NCBI RefSeq assembly: GCF_046267875.1
Contig: NZ_CP176502.1
Span: forward strand, 1,798,001-1,862,000
DNA: 64,000 nucleotides
Reading direction: 5' to 3'
DNA from: Mannheimia glucosida
GTDB lineage: Bacteria; Pseudomonadota; Gammaproteobacteria; Enterobacterales; Pasteurellaceae
The notes under the pieces were generated by a model. That model had not been told where the DNA came from, ran no database searches, and saw nothing but the letters and a program-made list of their open reading frames with translations. Below, one piece after another: positions 15,446-24,034 of the stretch. The position numbers and the translations under genes are program-made. Within the stretch, counting starts at the first letter, position 1, and each line of letters opens with the position of its first letter.

Positions 15446-16498
15446 TTAAAACGCCTCTTTTTCTGCTATTTCGGCCACCACAAACGGCGTATTTTCTGTT
15501 TTATTTTTAAGCAAATTTTGTTCTCTAAAGTTAATTGGGAAATGGCAGGCAAACTCGTGCTGTTTTACTTTCACTAATGGCGGTTTGTTGATACATTTTT
15601 TTTGTGCAAAAGGGCAACGAGGGCCTAAACGACAACCAATCGGCATTTCTTGTAACATCGGGACTGAGCCTCGTAGCGTATTTAAGCTACTTTTAAAGGC
15701 TAAAGGCTGAGAAAAATCCGGTGAACTATTGAGTAACACTCGAGTATAGGGGTGGTAAGACGATTCCAGAATGCTCTCTTTATCCGCAATTTCAACGGTT
15801 TGTCCACAATAAAGCACATTGTAAGAATCCACCCAATTTTGAATGCTACGCATATCATTACTCACCAGCAAGATTGAGGTTCCCAAATTCTGATTCATAC
15901 TGGAAAGCAAGCGATAAACCTGCAACTGCGTGGTTGATTCCATAATATTAGTCGGCTCATCTGCCACCAATAATCGGGGCTGATTTGCCACCGCCATTGC
16001 AATCATCACTTTCTGAGCTTCGCCTTCGGTAATATCGCTTGGGTAGCTTTTCATAATATCTTGATGATCACGAATACCAACACGGTGTAGTAGCTCGATT
16101 GCTTTTTTCTTTTTCCACCCAAATCGTTGCCACCACTTCCCTCTAAATTGAATGGTTTGCATCAGTTGTTTACCAATTTGCTGGCTTGGGTCAAGGCTAG
16201 TAAGCGGATCTTGGAATACCATTGAAATATGATCGCCTACCAATTTTCGGCGTTCCGCTGGCGAAAGTTTCAGTAATTCAATATCGTCAAAGCGAAAGCG
16301 ATCTGCACTCACAATCCATTCATCTTTAATCATACCGCAAATCACTTTGGCTATGAGGCTTTTTCCCGAACCAGATTCTCCCACCAAGCCACAAATTTCG
16401 CCCTCATCAACAGTCAGGTTGATGTTATCCACCATTTTTACTCTGCCTTTTGGCGTATCAATTTCAATACTTAAATGGCGAATATCAAGTAATGCCAT
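15446..16498 (-). CDS. sapD: Peptide ABC transporter ATP-binding protein SapD
   Basis: SapD is an ATPase of the Sap importer, which takes in antimicrobial peptides (and haem and potassium in relatives). The 350 residues contain Walker A GESGSGK (near 40-46), Q-loop VFQDPLTSLDP, a signature reading ITEGEAQKVMIA in place of LSGGQ, Walker B LLVADEPT, and the oligopeptide-type C-terminal motif GCRLGPRCPFAQKKC. E. coli SapD has the same TEGE signature, so this is a family trait. It is last in tyrR-sapA-sapB-sapC-sapD. sapF, normally next, is absent: a convergent lipoprotein gene ends 8 bases away. A good AAGGA site precedes the ATG. Confidence 0.93.
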   Translation of the reverse strand: MALLDIRHLSIEIDTPKGRVKMVDNINLTVDEGEICGLVGESGSGKSLIAKVICGMIKDEWIVSADRFRFDDIELLKLSPAERRKLVGDHISMVFQDPLTSLDPSQQIGKQLMQTIQFRGKWWQRFGWKKKKAIELLHRVGIRDHQDIMKSYPSDITEGEAQKVMIAMAVANQPRLLVADEPTNIMESTTQLQVYRLLSSMNQNLGTSILLVSNDMRSIQNWVDSYNVLYCGQTVEIADKESILESSYHPYTRVLLNSSPDFSQPLAFKSSLNTLRGSVPMLQEMPIGCRLGPRCPFAQKKCINKPPLVKVKQHEFACHFPINFREQNLLKNKTENTPFVVAEIAEKEAF

Positions 16499-16533
16499 AC
16501 TATTCCTTAATCTGTAAAATTTTACTTAAAAAT

Positions 16534-16543
16534 GACCGCTTGT
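16534..16543 (-). repeat. Uptake signal sequence (sapC-sapD gap)
   Basis: Exact GACCGCTTGT in the 70-base gap between sapC and sapD; no inverted partner nearby, so it is not expected to terminate the operon. Confidence 0.85.
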
Positions 16544-16568
16544 TATGTGTCAGTATCCTATTTAAATA

Positions 16569-17462
16569 CTATTCTTTACGGTATTTTTCAAAAATCACGC
16601 TTAAGCGTGTACCAAGTATTGTAACGGTAAAAATACTAAAAATAATTGCTAAGCCAGGTAATATCACCGTCCAAGGAGCTATATAAATCAGTTCCATGGA
16701 TTCACGAATCATCGCTCCCCATTCAGGGGTCGGGCTTTTAGCCCCCAGCATAATAAAACTTAACGCACTAATATCTAATATGGCGATCACAAAAATATGT
16801 GAAAGTGCTTTAATTGCCACGCCGGTAAGATTAGGAATAATCACTTCTCGAATTAAATACCAGCGGCTTGCACCGTCTAGCTTTAAGGTAATGATGTACT
16901 CTTTTTTGAGTTGTTTTTCGGTTGCTTGATAAATTTTATGGATAAAATGCGGCAACATCGCTAAAAAAATCGCCAACATTGCATTGACCAAACTCGCTTC
17001 CATTAAGGTTGCAATGATGATCGCAATCAATAAAATCGGCATAAATAAAAAGGTATCGAACAAATGGCTAATCAACCAAAATGAACGCCCTTTTTTCAGC
17101 CCGGCATAAATCCCGATCATACCGCCGATAATCGCAATTAATAAGGTAATCATCAGTGCGGAACCAAGCGTGTAGTAAAAACCATACATAATACGGCTTA
17201 AAATATCCCGTCCTAAATCGTCAGTACCTAAAAAATGGCTGATTTGACCTTTGTCGTCCCAAGAGGGAGGCATTAATTCTAAACCAACAAATTGTTGATT
17301 GTAATTGTAAGGCGCAAGTACGCTCCCCATAAAAATAAGTGCTACTAAGAGTAAAAAAAGATAGAAACTACCAAGTGCTAGCTTATCTTGTTGAAAATAA
17401 AACCAGAATGTCTTAAATCCGTTACTTTCTCTGAATTGCTCGGGTTCTTTAATAACTGCCAT
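16569..17462 (-). CDS. sapC: Peptide ABC transporter permease SapC
   Basis: An inner-membrane permease of the Sap importer, 297 residues. It has an N-terminal cytoplasmic segment, a first membrane helix near 31-50, a periplasmic loop with GTDDLGRDILSR (the DppC-type signature), then five further hydrophobic segments. The EAA loop that contacts the ATPase is visible as KLDGASRWYLIREVIIPN near 198-215. It overlaps sapB by 14 bases, which suggests translational coupling. It pairs with SapB to form the membrane channel. Confidence 0.93.
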   Translation of the reverse strand: MAVIKEPEQFRESNGFKTFWFYFQQDKLALGSFYLFLLLVALIFMGSVLAPYNYNQQFVGLELMPPSWDDKGQISHFLGTDDLGRDILSRIMYGFYYTLGSALMITLLIAIIGGMIGIYAGLKKGRSFWLISHLFDTFLFMPILLIAIIIATLMEASLVNAMLAIFLAMLPHFIHKIYQATEKQLKKEYIITLKLDGASRWYLIREVIIPNLTGVAIKALSHIFVIAILDISALSFIMLGAKSPTPEWGAMIRESMELIYIAPWTVILPGLAIIFSIFTVTILGTRLSVIFEKYRKE

Positions 17463-18414
17463 ACCAATCCTTTTTATCTGATGGATCTAACATCACCCGC
17501 ACAAAGCCTGTAACCATATCTACTAATAACACAAACACCCCGATTGCAACTACTCCCGCTGAAATCGCATTATAGTCTTGAATAGCAAGGGCATTTATCA
17601 GCCAACGTCCAATTCCTCCCCAGCTAAATATGTTCTCAATTAACATACCGAAGGCAAAAATTAAAATAAAGGTACGGGCAATCATAGGTAATAATGCAGG
17701 TAAAGTATTACAAATAATATGCGTTCTCCAAACTCTAAACGGTGTCCAGCCACGCGTTTTCGCTATTTTAATGTAATTTTGTTTCATTACATAACCTGCT
17801 CTAGCTTGAGTAATATGCATAACTTCTAATGTAGCTGGCACAGCCAAGACTAATGTCGGCAAAGCTAAGTGATGTAAAGCACTCTGCATCATTTTTAATT
17901 TATAAGGTACATCAGATAACCAAATATCTAATAGCAAAAAGCCGGTTACCATCTGTTTCGGATAAAGCGAATGGATTTCTCCAATTGCTGACACTTCCCA
18001 CTGATTGAGAGAAGCGTAATACATTAGCACTAATGCCAGCCAAAATACCGGCACGGCTAAACTCAATGAACCTAGTGTATTTAATAATCGCCCAACCATA
18101 TTTTTTTGCTGAGTAGCTGCAAAAAAACCAAGAGGCAAACCAATAATTAAAGAAACAATGAGAGCCGATAAACAAAGCGTAATTGTAGCCGGGAACACCT
18201 GTAAAATTTGCGCTGTGAGCGGTTCTCCATTACTGAAACTAATACCAAAATCACCATTTAGCAGAGATTTTACATAATAACAATAAGCCTCAAACCAGCC
18301 TAACTCGGCTAAGTGGTTTAATGGATCTCGTAACAGAATATTAAAACTGATAAGTGACAAAAAAATCAACGTAATCAAGGTTAGAAAAATTTTTCGAAAA
18401 AAGACAATCAGCAT
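17449..18414 (-). CDS. sapB: Peptide ABC transporter permease SapB
   Basis: A DppB-type inner-membrane permease of 321 residues, partner of SapC. Membrane segments include the N-terminal LITLIFLSLISFNILL and several later ones. The EAA loop reads KIAKTRGWTPFRVWRTHII near 218-236. The N-terminal periplasmic region is short (GDFGISFSNGEPLTAQI), as in the Sap branch. The start codon lies two bases after the sapA stop, so it is tightly coupled to sapA. Confidence 0.93.
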   Translation of the reverse strand: MLIVFFRKIFLTLITLIFLSLISFNILLRDPLNHLAELGWFEAYCYYVKSLLNGDFGISFSNGEPLTAQILQVFPATITLCLSALIVSLIIGLPLGFFAATQQKNMVGRLLNTLGSLSLAVPVFWLALVLMYYASLNQWEVSAIGEIHSLYPKQMVTGFLLLDIWLSDVPYKLKMMQSALHHLALPTLVLAVPATLEVMHITQARAGYVMKQNYIKIAKTRGWTPFRVWRTHIICNTLPALLPMIARTFILIFAFGMLIENIFSWGGIGRWLINALAIQDYNAISAGVVAIGVFVLLVDMVTGFVRVMLDPSDKKDWYGSY

Positions 18415-18416
18415 AA

Positions 18417-20168
18417 TTAGTTTCCTTTTTTATGCCCCAAGCCCAAACGTAACTCTGATAATTTTACCTGGCCGAAAGGGGAAATATCTGCCTGTTTCAC
18501 TCCATCTTTTATGACTAATACACGATTAGCATTCATTAAAGGGAGAATAGGCAATTGCTCTTCTAATAATTTTTGTGCAAATTCATACAATAAATTAGCT
18601 GATGCCGGATCATCACTTAGACGGGCTGTTTGTAACCAAAAATCAAAATCTTCATTGCACCAATTTGATAAATTAGTCACCGTTTCCGCAGCTTTACAAC
18701 TGAGTAAGGCCTCCAAAAAACTGTTAGGATCAAGATTATTTGCTAACCAACCACCTAAAATCAAATCATAATCCGCACTTTTATTAGCAAGCTGTTGCAC
18801 CAAATAAGCTCGACTTACTGCGCGAATCTCGACCTCTAAATTTTGCGTAGCTAAATCAGCACGTATCATTTCTGCCATTTTTAATGGGTGTTGATTATAA
18901 ACTCGTTTTTCATCAATTACCCACAGTTTTAAGCGCTGTTTTTGGTTTACTTCTTCGGTCTCTGTTTTGCTATCTAAAGACCGATTTATAATACTGTCAT
19001 GCATTTCAACCGCTTGCTCACCTGAATTTTGGTGTGGTTGATAAGGGTAGCTTCCATTATTTTTTTTCGACCACAAAGCTGTTGGTAATAGGTTATCCGC
19101 TACTTCACCTGTACCATAAAATAATTTCTCTGCAATACGTTTGCGATTTATGCCGCGTGCAATACGTTGGCGTAATGCCAAATCCTGCCCAATACCCCGT
19201 TGCATATTGAATGCTAAATAAACCAAATTAGCACCTTTACTACTAATAAGCTGCCGATTATTTAACACTGATAATTGGCTAGGTTCCGGAAAAGCAACCA
19301 CATCACATTCATTATTTAAAAATTTTGCCATCCTGCCGGTCGCTTCTGTGGAAAAATCTACGACCATATTTTGAATATGTGCTTTTTTGCCCCAGTAGTT
19401 CATATTTGGTTTTAAACGCACATAATCATTATTTTCATAACTTTCAAGTTGATATACGCCTGTTCCTACCGGTAACAAATCCAGTTGAACTAAGTTATCA
19501 TCTGCATTGAGCTGTAAAGCATATTCTTTAGACAGAATAACTGCATATTGGCTGGCTAAATGCGCCAACAATGCTGAATCAGGGCGGACTAATTCAATTT
19601 TTACAATGTCATTTGACGGAGAATGAATGCTGGCAATTTTATTCGCTAAATCAACACTTTCAAAATAAGGAAAATAAATCTGCCCCGCGGTTTTTTGGTA
19701 AATATAGCTTTGTCGCTGGTGGTGTAATGCACTTTCAGGCTCACTTTTCACTTCAGGTAAATCACTTTCTTTACCAATCATTCGTTTTAGCGAAAACACC
19801 ACATCTTCTGCGTTTAATTTACGACTCGGAGTAAACCATGGAGTTGTATGAAAAGCGACATTTTTTCTTAAACGTAATGTAATCACTAAACCATCGTCGC
19901 TGATTGAATAACTTTCAGCTAAAGCAGGCTCTAGTCGATTTTTTTTCGGATTAAACTCAACCAATTTATCGTAGATCTGCTCTGTTACCACATTCATATT
20001 CGAACTCACATCAGATTTTTGTGGGTTAAAAGAGAATCCCGATGAAGTCGTGCAATACACAAGGCTATTTTCAAGTAGCTCTTGAGGAATACTTGGCGCT
20101 GCGTAAGCGGTCGAATTTAGCCCTAAATTTGCAAAACATACTGAAAAAATGACCGCTAGTTTATTCAT
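18417..20168 (-). CDS. sapA: Peptide-binding protein SapA
   Basis: The periplasmic solute-binding subunit (SBP family 5) of the Sap importer. In H. influenzae and A. pleuropneumoniae SapA contributes to resistance to host antimicrobial peptides. From the ATG at 20168 it is 583 residues, with a signal peptide MNKLAVIFSVCFANLGLNST cleaved after AYA. The family signature region is LAESYSISDDGLVITLRLR near 100-120. An in-frame ATG five codons earlier would spoil the signal peptide and has no ribosome site. The gene overlaps the tyrR stop by 8 bases, so tyrR and sapA are probably co-transcribed. The region around 390-425 is low in similarity and may be a lineage insertion. Confidence 0.9.
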   Translation of the reverse strand: MNKLAVIFSVCFANLGLNSTAYAAPSIPQELLENSLVYCTTSSGFSFNPQKSDVSSNMNVVTEQIYDKLVEFNPKKNRLEPALAESYSISDDGLVITLRLRKNVAFHTTPWFTPSRKLNAEDVVFSLKRMIGKESDLPEVKSEPESALHHQRQSYIYQKTAGQIYFPYFESVDLANKIASIHSPSNDIVKIELVRPDSALLAHLASQYAVILSKEYALQLNADDNLVQLDLLPVGTGVYQLESYENNDYVRLKPNMNYWGKKAHIQNMVVDFSTEATGRMAKFLNNECDVVAFPEPSQLSVLNNRQLISSKGANLVYLAFNMQRGIGQDLALRQRIARGINRKRIAEKLFYGTGEVADNLLPTALWSKKNNGSYPYQPHQNSGEQAVEMHDSIINRSLDSKTETEEVNQKQRLKLWVIDEKRVYNQHPLKMAEMIRADLATQNLEVEIRAVSRAYLVQQLANKSADYDLILGGWLANNLDPNSFLEALLSCKAAETVTNLSNWCNEDFDFWLQTARLSDDPASANLLYEFAQKLLEEQLPILPLMNANRVLVIKDGVKQADISPFGQVKLSELRLGLGHKKGN

Positions 20169-21120
20169 CTTTACTGTTTCCATTTTTTGTTAACCCGTAT
20201 TGACGCAATTTGTTTGCCACCGCAGTATGTGAAAGTCCGAGCCGTTGTGCTAATTTTCGGGTACTCGGATATTCTGCATAAAATTGGTGCAATAATTGGG
20301 CTTCATACTGGCTCATCATTTCCTCAAGCGTCGCCTCCTCACGTACTTCAATCATCGCCTCCATATCTCTGGGTAAATGAAGATCTTTTACCGCTAAACG
20401 GTAGCTATGAGAAAGTGTACAAGCTCGATAAAGTGCGTTATAAAGCTCTCTTAAGTTGCCTCGCCAGTGATAATTCTGCAATGCTTGCAAAAAAACATTA
20501 TCATACTCTAATTTGCTCACCCCCAACTGATTGCTAATTTGGGCGATAAAGTAATCAACTAATAATGGAATATCCTCTTTTCGATCTCGCAAAGGTGGTA
20601 AATTTAAAGTGAGAACATTTAAACGATGAAACAGATCTTCTCTTACTTTGCCTTGTTCAACTAATAATGACAAAGGCTGTAATGAAGTACAGATCACCCT
20701 AACATTGACTTGAATCTCTTGATCTTCGCCCACTCGACGAAAAGAGCCATCATTTAAAAAGCGCAATAATTTGGCTTGCATTTCCAGCGATAACTCAGAA
20801 ATAGAGTCTAATAATACTGTACCACCGTGAGCATATTCAAAGAAACCGACGGACTCAGCGCCATTGCCACGATGTCCGAACATTTCCGATTCTGCTTCTT
20901 CAGCAGGTAAACCGGCACAGTTCACGGCAATAAATTTTTGCATTCGACGAGATCCAAAATGGTGACAAGATTTGGCAAATAAATCTTTTCCTGTTCCCGT
21001 CTCACCTTGAATCAATAATGGTGCATCAAGGTTGGCAAATTTTTTTGCTTGTTCAACAACCTCTTTTATCTTTACAGATTGTCCAATTATCTGTTCAAAA
21101 GATTCTGGATTTACGACCAT
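20161..21120 (-). CDS. tyrR: Aromatic amino acid regulator TyrR (short form)
   Basis: TyrR binds TGTAAA-N6-TTTACA boxes and regulates aromatic amino acid genes. The 319-residue product lacks the N-terminal ACT and PAS domains of the 513-residue E. coli protein, as does the H. influenzae protein. It begins almost at the AAA+ domain: Walker A GETGTGKD (39-46), Walker B region GGTVLLDSI, arginine finger VREDLFHRLNVLTL. The sigma-54 contact loop GAFTGA is missing, as in other TyrR proteins. The helix-turn-helix near 295-315 (TRKLAQRLGLSHTAVANKL) is nearly identical to E. coli. The ATG at 21120 follows AGGAGACTAT; an upstream TTG is rejected. Its promoter carries a TyrR box. Confidence 0.93.
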   Translation of the reverse strand: MVVNPESFEQIIGQSVKIKEVVEQAKKFANLDAPLLIQGETGTGKDLFAKSCHHFGSRRMQKFIAVNCAGLPAEEAESEMFGHRGNGAESVGFFEYAHGGTVLLDSISELSLEMQAKLLRFLNDGSFRRVGEDQEIQVNVRVICTSLQPLSLLVEQGKVREDLFHRLNVLTLNLPPLRDRKEDIPLLVDYFIAQISNQLGVSKLEYDNVFLQALQNYHWRGNLRELYNALYRACTLSHSYRLAVKDLHLPRDMEAMIEVREEATLEEMMSQYEAQLLHQFYAEYPSTRKLAQRLGLSHTAVANKLRQYGLTKNGNSKDE

Positions 21121-21217
21121 ATAGTCTCCTATAAATAGCAAATTTGTGCATTGTTTAATACGCTTAAAGCCTGATATTAGCTACTAGAGTTAACAATGCG
21201 AGAGGGATTGTGAGGCG

Positions 21218-21246
21218 ATCATACCGCTATTTTTCTCTTTTGGAAA
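21218..21246 (-). promoter_or_regulatory. tyrR promoter
   Basis: On the minus strand TTTCCA (21241-21246), 17 bases, TATGAT (21218-21223). The -35 hexamer is the same six bases as one half of the TyrR box. Confidence 0.5.
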
Positions 21247-21258
21247 CTTTTGTTTACA
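21241..21258 (-). promoter_or_regulatory. TyrR box
   Basis: TGGAAA-CTTTTG-TTTACA matches TGTAAA-N6-TTTACA at 11 of 12 positions. It overlaps the -35 of the tyrR promoter, which predicts autorepression. Confidence 0.6.
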
Positions 21259-21287
21259 ACCCTATTCAGATTATTTAAGTTATTAGG

Positions 21288-21316
21288 TTTACAATACAGC
21301 ATAGATCTTCTAAACT
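21288..21316 (+). promoter_or_regulatory. gmhA promoter
   Basis: TTTACA (21288-21293), 17 bases, TAAACT (21311-21316). The leader is about 105 bases and contains a TCAAGCGGTC uptake variant. The remainder of this 308-base divergent region holds only the tyrR promoter elements. Confidence 0.5.
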
Positions 21317-21428
21317 TATTGCACTTTTTATGCCTCAAGCGGTCATAAAAAACGAATTTTTTACTCGCTACCCCCATTGGTAAAGCCGATGTTTAAAGGT
21401 ATGCGTTTTGCAAACAAAGGAGCAAATG

Positions 21429-22010
21429 ATGTATTTAGAACAAATTAAAGCTGAGCTTCAAGAAGCTGCAGATGTATTAGACAAATTTATGTCTGATGAA
21501 AAAAATATTAAATTAATTCAAGATGCCGCCATGCTGATTGCAAATAGTTTCAAGCAAGGTGGTAAGGTGATTTCTTGCGGTAATGGCGGTTCGCATTGTG
21601 ATGCGATGCACTTTGCCGAAGAATTAACGGGTCGTTACCGTGAAAACCGTCCCGGATACCCGGCAATCGCTATTTCCGATGTCAGCCATTTAAGCTGTGT
21701 AAGTAATGACTTCGGTTATGAATATGTCTTCTCTCGTTATCTAGAGGCAGTTGGGCAAAAAGGCGATGTACTCTTTGGTCTATCAACCTCTGGTAACTCT
21801 AAAAATGTGTTAAATGCGATCAAAGTTGCCAAAGAAAAAGGCATGAAAGTGATTGCAATGACCGGCAAAGATGGCGGGCAAATGGCAGGATTAGCCGATG
21901 TGGAAATCCGAGTACCTCATTTCCGTTACGCAGACCGCATCCAAGAAATTCACATTAAAGTGATTCATATTTTGATGATGTTAATTGAATTTGAGATGGA
22001 AAAAGCCTAA
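21429..22010 (+). CDS. gmhA: Phosphoheptose isomerase GmhA
   Basis: GmhA converts sedoheptulose-7-phosphate to D-glycero-D-manno-heptose-7-phosphate, the first step of heptose supply for lipooligosaccharide. From the ATG at 21429 it is 194 residues. The preceding ATG (21426) is too close to the AAAGGAG ribosome site, and a further in-frame start at 21408 lies upstream of it. The SIS domain shows SCGNGGSHCDAMHFAEEL (with the catalytic glutamate region), LSTSGNSKNV, and the C-terminal RIQEIHIKVIHILMMLIE with the catalytic histidine. It is monocistronic with a strong terminator. Confidence 0.97.
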   Translation: MYLEQIKAELQEAADVLDKFMSDEKNIKLIQDAAMLIANSFKQGGKVISCGNGGSHCDAMHFAEELTGRYRENRPGYPAIAISDVSHLSCVSNDFGYEYVFSRYLEAVGQKGDVLFGLSTSGNSKNVLNAIKVAKEKGMKVIAMTGKDGGQMAGLADVEIRVPHFRYADRIQEIHIKVIHILMMLIEFEMEKA

Positions 22011-22020
22011 TCTCTATAAC

Positions 22021-22049
22021 AAAAAGGCGTTTGCACCAAACGCCTTTTT
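22021..22049 (+). terminator. Bidirectional terminator gmhA/ycgN
   Basis: A 13-base-pair perfect stem (AAAAAGGCGTTTG with its complement) and a 3-base loop CAC between two convergent genes. Confidence 0.9.
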
Positions 22050-22050
22050 C

Positions 22051-22503
22051 TCATACTTCATCAATAACAAACTCAAACCAATCAATCACATCTTTTTCGT
22101 GAATACCGTTAGCAATCAGCATTCCGGCATTTTTTACAGAATCAGGATCTTTAGAGATTAAAGGGTGCCAATCAAAAAGAGGCTTTCCTTCATAAAGTAA
22201 ACGATAAGCACAGGTTTTTGGCAACCAGCCAAAATCAGGTAAGTTCTTTTTAGTTAATTTTGTACAATCCGACTCAATTTTAAAACGGTTCGAGTAATTC
22301 ATACAACGGCCTGTATTCACATCTAATAAATTACAGGCAACCGAGGTATAGTAAAGCCGTTCACGCCGCCCTCTTCCCTGAATATATTTCCGGTAGCAGC
22401 ACTTACCACAACCATCACATAATGCTTCCCATTCAGCATCATTCATTTCAAGTAGCGATTTTTTCTGCCAGAAATTTGCTTCAAAGTGTTGTTCAAACTG
22501 CAT
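22051..22503 (-). CDS. UPF0260 family Cys-rich protein (YcgN-like)
   Basis: 150 residues, resembling E. coli YcgN. The cysteine pattern CDGCGKCCYRKY near residues 29-40, with further conserved cysteines in ACNLLDVNTGRCMNYSNR and CTKLTKKNLPDFGWLPKTCAY, is of the CxxCxxCC type and probably binds a metal or Fe-S cluster. No signal peptide, so cytoplasmic. Biochemical role not established. It is last in a minus-strand group (acetyltransferase, rdgB, ybjQ-like, ycgN), starting three bases after the ybjQ-like stop. Confidence 0.85.
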   Translation of the reverse strand: MQFEQHFEANFWQKKSLLEMNDAEWEALCDGCGKCCYRKYIQGRGRRERLYYTSVACNLLDVNTGRCMNYSNRFKIESDCTKLTKKNLPDFGWLPKTCAYRLLYEGKPLFDWHPLISKDPDSVKNAGMLIANGIHEKDVIDWFEFVIDEV

Positions 22504-22506
22504 AAA

Positions 22507-22827
22507 TTAACGTATTACAACCGCAGTACCAGTCGCTACCACGATGAACATTCCTTTATCGCCGCCCATTGATTGATACTCCATAGAAACGCCAACCACC
22601 GCATTTGCCCCCACTTTTTGTGCCTCTTTAGCTAATTCAGCTAATGCCTCTTTTCTTGCACCGTTCAGTTTGCTTTCATAAGCGCCTGAACGTCCGCCAA
22701 TAATATCAGTGATGCCTGCTAAGAAATCACGGATAAAATTAGCCCCAGAAACTACTTCGCCAAATACTAACCCTTTGTATTCTACAATTTGTTTACCCTC
22801 TATCGTGGGTGTAGTTGTAATAATCAT
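22507..22827 (-). CDS. UPF0145 family protein (YbjQ-like)
   Basis: 106 residues of the YbjQ/DUF74 family, a small oligomeric fold sometimes called heavy-metal-binding from structure alone. Typical are EYKGLVFGEVVSGANFIRDF, DIIGGRSGAYE and AQKVGANAVVGVSMEYQSMG. Its ATG overlaps the rdgB stop by four bases (ATGA-type coupling). Role unknown. Confidence 0.85.
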   Translation of the reverse strand: MIITTTPTIEGKQIVEYKGLVFGEVVSGANFIRDFLAGITDIIGGRSGAYESKLNGARKEALAELAKEAQKVGANAVVGVSMEYQSMGGDKGMFIVVATGTAVVIR

Positions 22828-23423
22828 TTATTCTCTCCTGCTAACTGCTGTTTTAATTGCTCTAGGGCGATTGCACGGTGTGAAATCGCTTTTTTCTCTT
22901 TGGTTTCTAATTCTGCAAAAGTGCAAGCTTTCGATGGGTAGAAAAACAGGGAATCGTAGCCGAAACCATTTTCACCTCTTTCTTCCGTCAAAATTTCACC
23001 AAAACATTCACCCAACGCAATATAAGGTGTCGGGTCAGTTTCGTGTTTTAAAAACACGATACAACTGACAAATTTCGCCAGACGATTCTCTTGCCCTTGC
23101 ATTTTGGCTAGTAATTTTTGACGATTATCCGCATCGGTTGCCTGCTCCCCAGCATAACGTGCAGAATATAGCCCCGGTTCACCACCAAGTGCCACAACCG
23201 ACAAACCTGAATCATCAGCAATCGCCGGTAAACCTGTCATTTTAGCGGCAAAACGTGCTTTAATCAGTGCATTTTCGACAAAAGTCAATCCGGTTTCTTC
23301 CGGTGATTCAATGCCAAATTCACTTTGAGCCACCACATCAAAACCAAATTGTGAGAGTACATCTGCCATTTCTTTAACTTTACCTGCATTACTTGTTGCA
23401 AGTACAATTTTTGTCTTTTCCAT
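22824..23423 (-). CDS. rdgB: dITP/XTP pyrophosphatase RdgB
   Basis: RdgB hydrolyses the non-canonical nucleotides dITP, ITP and XTP and keeps them out of DNA and RNA. The 199 residues match the HAM1 family. Visible are TSNAGKVKEM (residues 10-19), the metal-binding GLPAIADDSGLSV (about 64-76), GEPGLYSARYAG, and the C-terminal GFGYDSLFFYP and KKAISHRA. Coupled by a 4-base overlap to the ybjQ-like gene. Confidence 0.96.
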   Translation of the reverse strand: MEKTKIVLATSNAGKVKEMADVLSQFGFDVVAQSEFGIESPEETGLTFVENALIKARFAAKMTGLPAIADDSGLSVVALGGEPGLYSARYAGEQATDADNRQKLLAKMQGQENRLAKFVSCIVFLKHETDPTPYIALGECFGEILTEERGENGFGYDSLFFYPSKACTFAELETKEKKAISHRAIALEQLKQQLAGENK

Positions 23424-23465
23424 ATTGTCCTTATTTGCAAAAATATTCTAAAAAATCACCGCTTG

Positions 23466-23984
23466 TTATTCGATACCTTTTTGGTAAGACATCATCAGCA
23501 ACGTTCGCCATTTATCCTCACCTTTCTCATCTTTTCCCATATTAGCAATATTAGGAAATCTTCCCCATTGTTCAAAGCCGTGTTTTCTCATTAGATTTTG
23601 GCTCACTGTATTTAATTCAAACACATACGCCATCAACGTATGAATATTGTGATTAAGCATTTCAGCTTGCATAAACTCAATAATTTTTGAGCCGTAACCT
23701 TTACCTTTGGCATCGTGATCTAAATAGATACTGATTTCCGAAGTATGTAAAAATGCCGGTCTTTCATAAAATGGTGAAAAACTAAACCAGCCAGCAATGC
23801 CTTTTTCATCTTCGACCACCCAAATAGGATATTGGGCTGTTTCAAGGTGAAAATCGAACCACTTCCGCCGATTTTGCGTAGTTACCAATTCTAAATCGGC
23901 GGTAATTTGGTGAGTGGGAATTGCTTGATTATAAATTGCCAATATTGTCTCAAAATCCGCTTCTACTGCTTTTCGGAATTCCAT
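23466..23984 (-). CDS. GNAT acetyltransferase (phosphinothricin acetyltransferase-like)
   Basis: 172 residues with a complete GNAT fold. The N-terminus MEFRKAVEADFETILAIYNQ and the WFDFH segment fit the Pat/YncA branch. The acetyl-CoA motif is DHDAKGKGYGSKIIEF near 90-105, followed by a RKHGFEQWGRF motif. Members acetylate methionine analogues or other small amines; the substrate here cannot be told. It precedes rdgB by 42 bases that include an ACCGCTTGT uptake variant. Confidence 0.8.
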   Translation of the reverse strand: MEFRKAVEADFETILAIYNQAIPTHQITADLELVTTQNRRKWFDFHLETAQYPIWVVEDEKGIAGWFSFSPFYERPAFLHTSEISIYLDHDAKGKGYGSKIIEFMQAEMLNHNIHTLMAYVFELNTVSQNLMRKHGFEQWGRFPNIANMGKDEKGEDKWRTLLMMSYQKGIE

Positions 23985-24034
23985 TTGTTATCCTTTTATT
24001 CGTTGCCAATAATATGCAAAAAATTAATATTTTA

